Positions 20,552 through 23,352 of a stretch of DNA of 23,352 nt are shown here, piece after piece. This DNA is from a virus. Each line of letters opens with the position of its first letter. Position 1 is the first letter of the stretch. Where the stretch lies: positions 1 through 23,352 of the IMG/VR virus record IMGVR_UViG_3300028024_000025; one strand, written 5' to 3'. A program made the position numbers and the translations under genes. The notes beneath the pieces are model-generated. The model saw only the letters and a list, made by a program, of their open reading frames with translations. It had not been told where the DNA came from and did no database searches.

Positions 20552-20776
20552 TCAGCTGTGCGGCGAAACGTCCGGGCCCTGCGACGCTGGCTGCACCAGC
20601 GGACCCCTAGCCGTCACGCGGCCCCAGAGCGCGATCAGCAGACCGACCACCTGCACGAGGTCATCGGCGAAGCCGCCGGCGTCGATCGAGATGCCATGCT
20701 TCGCGAGTAGCGGCGCGACGACAGCGATGAGCAGGCCCCAGATGGTCTTGCTCGTGAGAATCGACTTACTGTCCAT
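20552..20776 (-). CDS. Holin-like membrane protein
   Basis: A 74-residue protein. ATG 20776 is preferred over TTG 20791 because GAGGAG lies 7 nt before it. Residues 10-26 (KTIWGLLIAVVAPLLAK) and 40-56 (DDLVQVVGLLIALWGRV) form two hydrophobic helices separated by a short turn HGISIDAGGF, with a polar C-terminal tail. This is the arrangement of small two-span phage holins, and the KTIWGLLIA start is typical of holin-like proteins near terminase genes. Such proteins form the membrane hole that times lysis. No endolysin gene is adjacent within the window, which lowers certainty. Confidence 0.65.
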   Translation of the reverse strand: MDSKSILTSKTIWGLLIAVVAPLLAKHGISIDAGGFADDLVQVVGLLIALWGRVTARGPLVQPASQGPDVSPHS

Positions 20777-20787
20777 CGTGGTACTCC

Positions 20788-21342
20788 TCAATTGGCCGGC
20801 GAGATGCCGGTGACTGGATGAACCTCCCAGGCGGTTGCGCGCCAGAGCCGCTTCGCGTGGCCCGTGTGCACGGCGTTGTCCCAGTGCTCTTCGTCGAAGA
20901 ACATCCAGCCGTCGACGGTGACGCGCTTGCCCTTGAGCTTGCGCAGCTGCGCGACCGTGCCGACGCTCGGCTGGAAGGCCGGCGTGACCTCGACGATCAG
21001 CCCGTTCTTCGGGTCGTCCTTCGGATGCAGCCCCAGAACGATGTGCACGTCGCGCGCGGACGCCGAGTGGCAGTTCGCCGTCTCGAGGCCGCCGCGCTTC
21101 ACGAGCAGCACGTAGCCGGTGAGGTGCGCGCCCTGGCTGTCCTTCCAGCGCTCACGGTCATTGCCTGGCGCGAGGATCGCCTCGAGCGTGATGCTGGAAT
21201 CGATGCCAGGCGCGAGCGTGCGGTTCTTCATCTCGTCGAGCGCCCATAGCCGCTGATCCGGCGAGTCGCCGTGCGGAGGGCACACAGCCGCCGCGGCGAG
21301 CAGCGGCAGCGCCAGCAGGATCGCCGCTATGCGCGCTTGCAT
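20788..21342 (-). CDS. Exported hypothetical protein (possible OB-fold)
   Basis: A 184-residue protein; the start is ATG 21342, overlapping the previous gene by 16 bp, because MQARIAAILLALPLLAAAA is a clear signal peptide. The mature part has exactly two cysteines (C21, C91). The C-terminal half, ARDVHIVLGLHP, IVEVTPAF, LRKLKGKRVTVDGWMFFDEEH and LWRATAWEVHPVT, has the strand pattern of an OB-fold-like domain. I recall similar sequences in bacterial exported proteins of unknown function. No nuclease active site is visible. C21 lies at the predicted cleavage region but the preceding residue is Val, so a lipoprotein is unlikely. It probably acts in the periplasm or outside the cell. Confidence 0.65.
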   Translation of the reverse strand: MQARIAAILLALPLLAAAAVCPPHGDSPDQRLWALDEMKNRTLAPGIDSSITLEAILAPGNDRERWKDSQGAHLTGYVLLVKRGGLETANCHSASARDVHIVLGLHPKDDPKNGLIVEVTPAFQPSVGTVAQLRKLKGKRVTVDGWMFFDEEHWDNAVHTGHAKRLWRATAWEVHPVTGISPAN

Positions 21343-21752
21343 AGACGGAACGCTGCGCTGGGAGCCACGGTGGAGCGCTCCGTGGCCGGAGGCGTGATCG
21401 TGTTCGCGCCCGCAACGAGCGTCGTGCCGCTGATGGCCGTTGCTCCTGGCGCTGTGCCGGCCGTCGTCACGAGGTTCGTTCCGGTCACGCTGTACGTCGG
21501 ACCGGCTGCATCGGTCGTGTTCGTCGCGCGCCCGGTGCCGAGCGTTGCGCCGGCGGTGCCGCTCGCTGCCTGCGCCCAGAGCGAGTAACCCTGATAGGTC
21601 GTGACCTCGGTCCAGCCGGAAGGACATGTGGTCTTGTACGACAGCATCAGGATGTTGGCCGGGATCCCGACGTTGGTGGCGCCCGTGTAGGCCTGCGGAT
21701 ACGCCGAAGCGCAGAACAGCAACGCGAAGGCGCAAAGCATGGCGTTCTTCAT
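21327..21752 (-). CDS. Exported protein with tail-collar-like C-terminus
   Basis: A 141-residue protein; ATG 21752 shares its A with the upstream TGA (TGATG). Upstream in-frame codons belong to a shadow reading of the preceding gene. Residues 1-19 (MKNAMLCAFALLFCASAYPQ) are a signal peptide with a likely ASA cleavage site. The mature part starts with IPANILMLSYKTTCPSGWTEV, the CPxGW pattern of phage tail-collar or short-fibre domains. A Thr/Gly/Ala-rich stretch follows, and the end APSAAFRLCKRA resembles the last strand of collar domains. C43 and C138, one at each end of the mature domain, could form a disulfide. A virion-type fold on an exported protein is unusual; function unknown. Confidence 0.65.
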   Translation of the reverse strand: MKNAMLCAFALLFCASAYPQAYTGATNVGIPANILMLSYKTTCPSGWTEVTTYQGYSLWAQAASGTAGATLGTGRATNTTDAAGPTYSVTGTNLVTTAGTAPGATAISGTTLVAGANTITPPATERSTVAPSAAFRLCKRA

Positions 21753-22300
21753 CAGAGGGCTCCCCAATAGAAGGTGGCGTGAACCGAGGCCGTCTTCGTG
21801 AGGCAGCCCGTCGAGCTGTAGACGACGGTGATGCCGGTCGAGAACGCCACGGGGAACTGCAGCCAGTTGAACGGATTGCCCGAGCTCGCCGCGATCGGCA
21901 CGCAATACGCCGGCGTGACCGCGCCGTCTCCTGGTGCGCTGGTCGCGTTGAAGACCATCAGGAATCCGGCGTTCGTGTCGCTGGTGACAGTGAGCCAGAA
22001 CAGGTTCCCTGCGCTGGCCTTGATCACGTGACTCGATTCGAGCGCAGTCGAGTTGCCTGGCGCGACGCCTTGGGCCGTCGGCGAGCCGCTCTTGATATTG
22101 ATGTCGAGCGCGTTGCTCGTGACCGTGACGTCCTGCTTCGTGTTCGTCGTGCCGGTCGAGCGGCCCCAGAGGGTGCCATCGCCGACGCGCGGGAAACCGT
22201 CGTTGACCTGGTCGAACGCATAGCTCGCGCCGAAGAACGCCGGGAACGCCAGAACGACGCCCAGCAGCAAGGCCGCGATGCGGCCGCGATTGTTTTTCAT
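21752..22300 (-). CDS. Exported protein with virion-like beta domain
   Basis: A 182-residue protein with GGAAGG about 9 nt before ATG 22300. MKNNRGRIAALLLGVVLAFPAFFGASYA is a strong Sec signal peptide with an SYA cleavage site (28/29). Residues 85-182 (TALESSHVIKASAGNLFWLTV, NAGFLMVFNATSAPGDGAVTP, FPVAFSTGITVVYSSTG) follow the pattern of small beta-sandwich proteins common in phage structural operons (LKASAGTL...VFNATSAP). The only two cysteines, C133 and C166, are in this domain and could pair after export. Phage particles assemble in the cytoplasm, so an exported version probably acts at the cell envelope. A short CCGGTG/CACCGG hairpin (22318-22332) precedes the ribosome binding site. Confidence 0.65.
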   Translation of the reverse strand: MKNNRGRIAALLLGVVLAFPAFFGASYAFDQVNDGFPRVGDGTLWGRSTGTTNTKQDVTVTSNALDINIKSGSPTAQGVAPGNSTALESSHVIKASAGNLFWLTVTSDTNAGFLMVFNATSAPGDGAVTPAYCVPIAASSGNPFNWLQFPVAFSTGITVVYSSTGCLTKTASVHATFYWGAL

Positions 22301-22348
22301 TTGGCAATACCTTCCCGCCGGTGTCTCACCGGGATTTCAGAAATGGGG

Positions 22349-22714
22349 TTACGTCAGGTCCGTCTGCGGAGCGCTATCCAACACTAGCTGCTGCTGTTGT
22401 ATAGCGCGCGATGCTTCGATTTCTTTCTGCAGGTTCGCGAGGGCGCGCCAGGCGACCTTCGTCGAGTGGCGCACGTTGTCTGAGTCAATGGTTCCGGCGT
22501 CCAGCAGGTGGCGCGTCAGCGCGTCGAGCTCGTCACCGGATTTGCTGCGGTCCCAGTGAAGCGGCTTGCCCGGGTTGTGCTGGTCGTTCCCGATGCGCGA
22601 GAGCTCGGCGACCGCCACCAGCGCATCCGGGAAATAGCGCAGCACGCCACTGAATAGCGGCAGCGCCTTGCGCTCCTTCGCATCCGTCGGCAGCGCGACT
22701 ACCTGTTCGCCCAT
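22349..22714 (-). CDS. DUF5664 / dATP-dGTP diphosphohydrolase-like protein
   Basis: A 121-residue protein from ATG 22714, or 123 residues from GTG 22720; neither start has a good ribosome binding site, and both overlap the end of the DUF7220-type gene. The body, FSGVLRYFPDALVAVAELSRIGN, NPGKPLHWDRSKSGDELDALTRHLLD and VRHSTKVAWRALANLQKEIE, is a helical pattern I recognise as the DUF5664 type, described as the N-terminal region of phage dATP/dGTP diphosphohydrolases. The likely role is hydrolysis of nucleotides or control of dNTP pools; substrate and activity are unproven. Downstream, 48 bp separate it from the exported-protein cassette. Confidence 0.65.
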   Translation of the reverse strand: MGEQVVALPTDAKERKALPLFSGVLRYFPDALVAVAELSRIGNDQHNPGKPLHWDRSKSGDELDALTRHLLDAGTIDSDNVRHSTKVAWRALANLQKEIEASRAIQQQQLVLDSAPQTDLT

Positions 22715-22932
22715 TGCCACTTGATCCGATTGAAGATCCGCCGCAGCACATACGAGCGCACGAGCGAGATCGCGGTGAAGACGAGGCCGATGTTGAAGGC
22801 CACGCGCGCGGTGAGCGCATCGAAGCCGAATATCGGCAGGATGAGCATGTTGGCCATCCAGTTGATGCTGAAGCCGACGACGATATTCGCCACGGCCTCC
22901 ATCACCGAGCCGAGCTTCGACTGGCCGCTCAT
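22699..22932 (-). CDS. DUF7220-type small membrane protein
   Basis: A 77-residue protein from ATG 22932, overlapping the metallophosphoesterase stop as ATGA; the longer open frame into that gene is not used. It begins MSGQSKLGSVMEAVANIVVGFSINWMANMLILPIFGF and continues with a second hydrophobic helix VAFNIGLVFTAISLVRSYVLRRIF, ending with basic residues RIKWQWANR. The KLGSxxEAxxNIxxGFxIN start is typical of the DUF7220 family of small phage membrane proteins. A holin-like role is possible but not shown. Confidence 0.75.
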   Translation of the reverse strand: MSGQSKLGSVMEAVANIVVGFSINWMANMLILPIFGFDALTARVAFNIGLVFTAISLVRSYVLRRIFNRIKWQWANR

Positions 22933-23352
22933 ACCGTCACCGCCTGGTTGCAGTAGTCGATCGTGTCCTGATCGAGCACGCTGACCAGCTGCGGCCACAG
23001 CAGGCGACCGCGGACGAAACGCAGCACCACAAACCCGCTGCGCCAGTTGCGCGGGTTGTCCTCCATGTAGTTCAGGAACTGCGGGCCGTTGGGCTCCGCC
23101 AGCGTTCCGGTATCGACGCCCCAGCGCGTGCCGTTGTAATCGTCAAACGGCGTGACCTTGAGGCTGTGTAGGTGCCCGGTGACCGTGGTCTTGCCGGAGT
23201 TCACCGTGTTGTTGTGCGTCGCGTGAATCCCGCCCTTGTAGCGGTGCTTCACCACGACTTCGTCATTGATCCAGACCGACCAGCACGGGCGCCAGCGCGG
23301 GAAATGATCCTTCAGGTGCACGCCGTGCATCTGCGCGTACTCGGGCGCCACC
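22929..23352 (-). CDS. Metallophosphoesterase (calcineurin-like), C-terminal part
   Basis: The gene runs off the right edge; 141 codons are visible. VTGHLHSLKVTPF contains the GHxH metal-binding motif near the C-terminal end of calcineurin-like phosphoesterases, followed by the conserved YNGTRWGVDTGTLAEP segment. GGIHATHNN before it supplies a further His-rich metal-site region. The first conserved blocks (DxH, GNHD) must lie outside the window. Phage members are thought to act on nucleic acids or nucleotides. It ends in an ATGA overlap with the DUF7220-type gene. A start at 23351 is not meant; the true start is upstream. Confidence 0.85.
   Translation of the reverse strand, partial: VAPEYAQMHGVHLKDHFPRWRPCWSVWINDEVVVKHRYKGGIHATHNNTVNSGKTTVTGHLHSLKVTPFDDYNGTRWGVDTGTLAEPNGPQFLNYMEDNPRNWRSGFVVLRFVRGRLLWPQLVSVLDQDTIDYCNQAVTV

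Noticed and set aside
21745-22307. N-terminal extension of the collar-like protein to 22307
   Set aside because: The upstream part is a shadow of the 182-aa exported gene; a signal peptide starts exactly at ATG 21752 in a TGATG junction.
22318-22332. CCGGTG/CACCGG hairpin as a terminator after the DUF5664-type gene
   Set aside because: The stem is only 6 bp with a 3-nt loop and no U-tract; the sequence after it is the GGAAGG ribosome binding site of the next gene.
1-23352. CRISPR arrays, insertion sequences, diversity-generating retroelement
   Set aside because: No spaced identical repeats of suitable length, no transposase or reverse transcriptase frame, and no template/variable repeat pair were seen.

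Overview
The window is a stretch of a temperate, P22-like podovirus genome from a high-GC proteobacterial host. The evidence is the gene order on the minus strand, read from high to low coordinates: small terminase, large terminase, portal, scaffold, coat, gp4-like and gp10-like tail proteins, two small genes in the place of the tail needle, a gp14-like GNAT protein, gp7-, gp20- and gp16-like ejection proteins, and a tailspike with a P22-type head-binding domain. This is the P22 late order. The host is not identifiable more closely than a GC-rich Proteobacterium.

Layout. (1) Bases 1-4650, plus strand: a tightly packed operon of small accessory genes (unknown proteins, a zinc-ribbon protein, a DEDDh exonuclease fusion), ending in an excisionase-like HTH protein and a tyrosine integrase. 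Ten consecutive gene junctions have exactly a 4-nt stop/start overlap (ATGA or GTGA). (2) Bases 4651-4995: a non-coding attachment region. It carries the 3' part of a tRNA-Thr(CGT) gene on the minus strand, GCCACA arm-type repeats on both sides, a hairpin and two tandem 20-bp operator-like palindromes. (3) Bases 4996-18795, minus strand: tail, ejection, capsid and portal genes. (4) Bases 18799-20335: terminase. (5) Bases 20348-22300: small membrane proteins including a holin-like protein, then three adjacent genes for exported proteins. (6) Bases 22349-23352: a DUF5664-type nucleotide phosphohydrolase-like protein, a DUF7220-type membrane protein and the C-terminal end of a metallophosphoesterase.

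Phage genes lie directly on both sides of the tRNA fragment: the integrase ends 33 bp to its left and the tail operon ends about 260 bp to its right. The site is therefore best read as an intact attP of a circular or non-integrated phage genome, not attL or attR of a prophage. The early/lysogeny operon and the late operon converge on attP, and their divergent control region must be outside the window.

The least explained parts are the cassette of three exported proteins between the metabolic genes and the holin (each with a signal peptide and exactly two mature cysteines, two of them resembling virion-type domains), a gene flanked by in-frame direct repeats in the early operon, a peptidase-S74-like C-terminus on the gp7-like ejection protein, and the tandem operators beside attP. 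No endolysin or spanin was recognised in this window.
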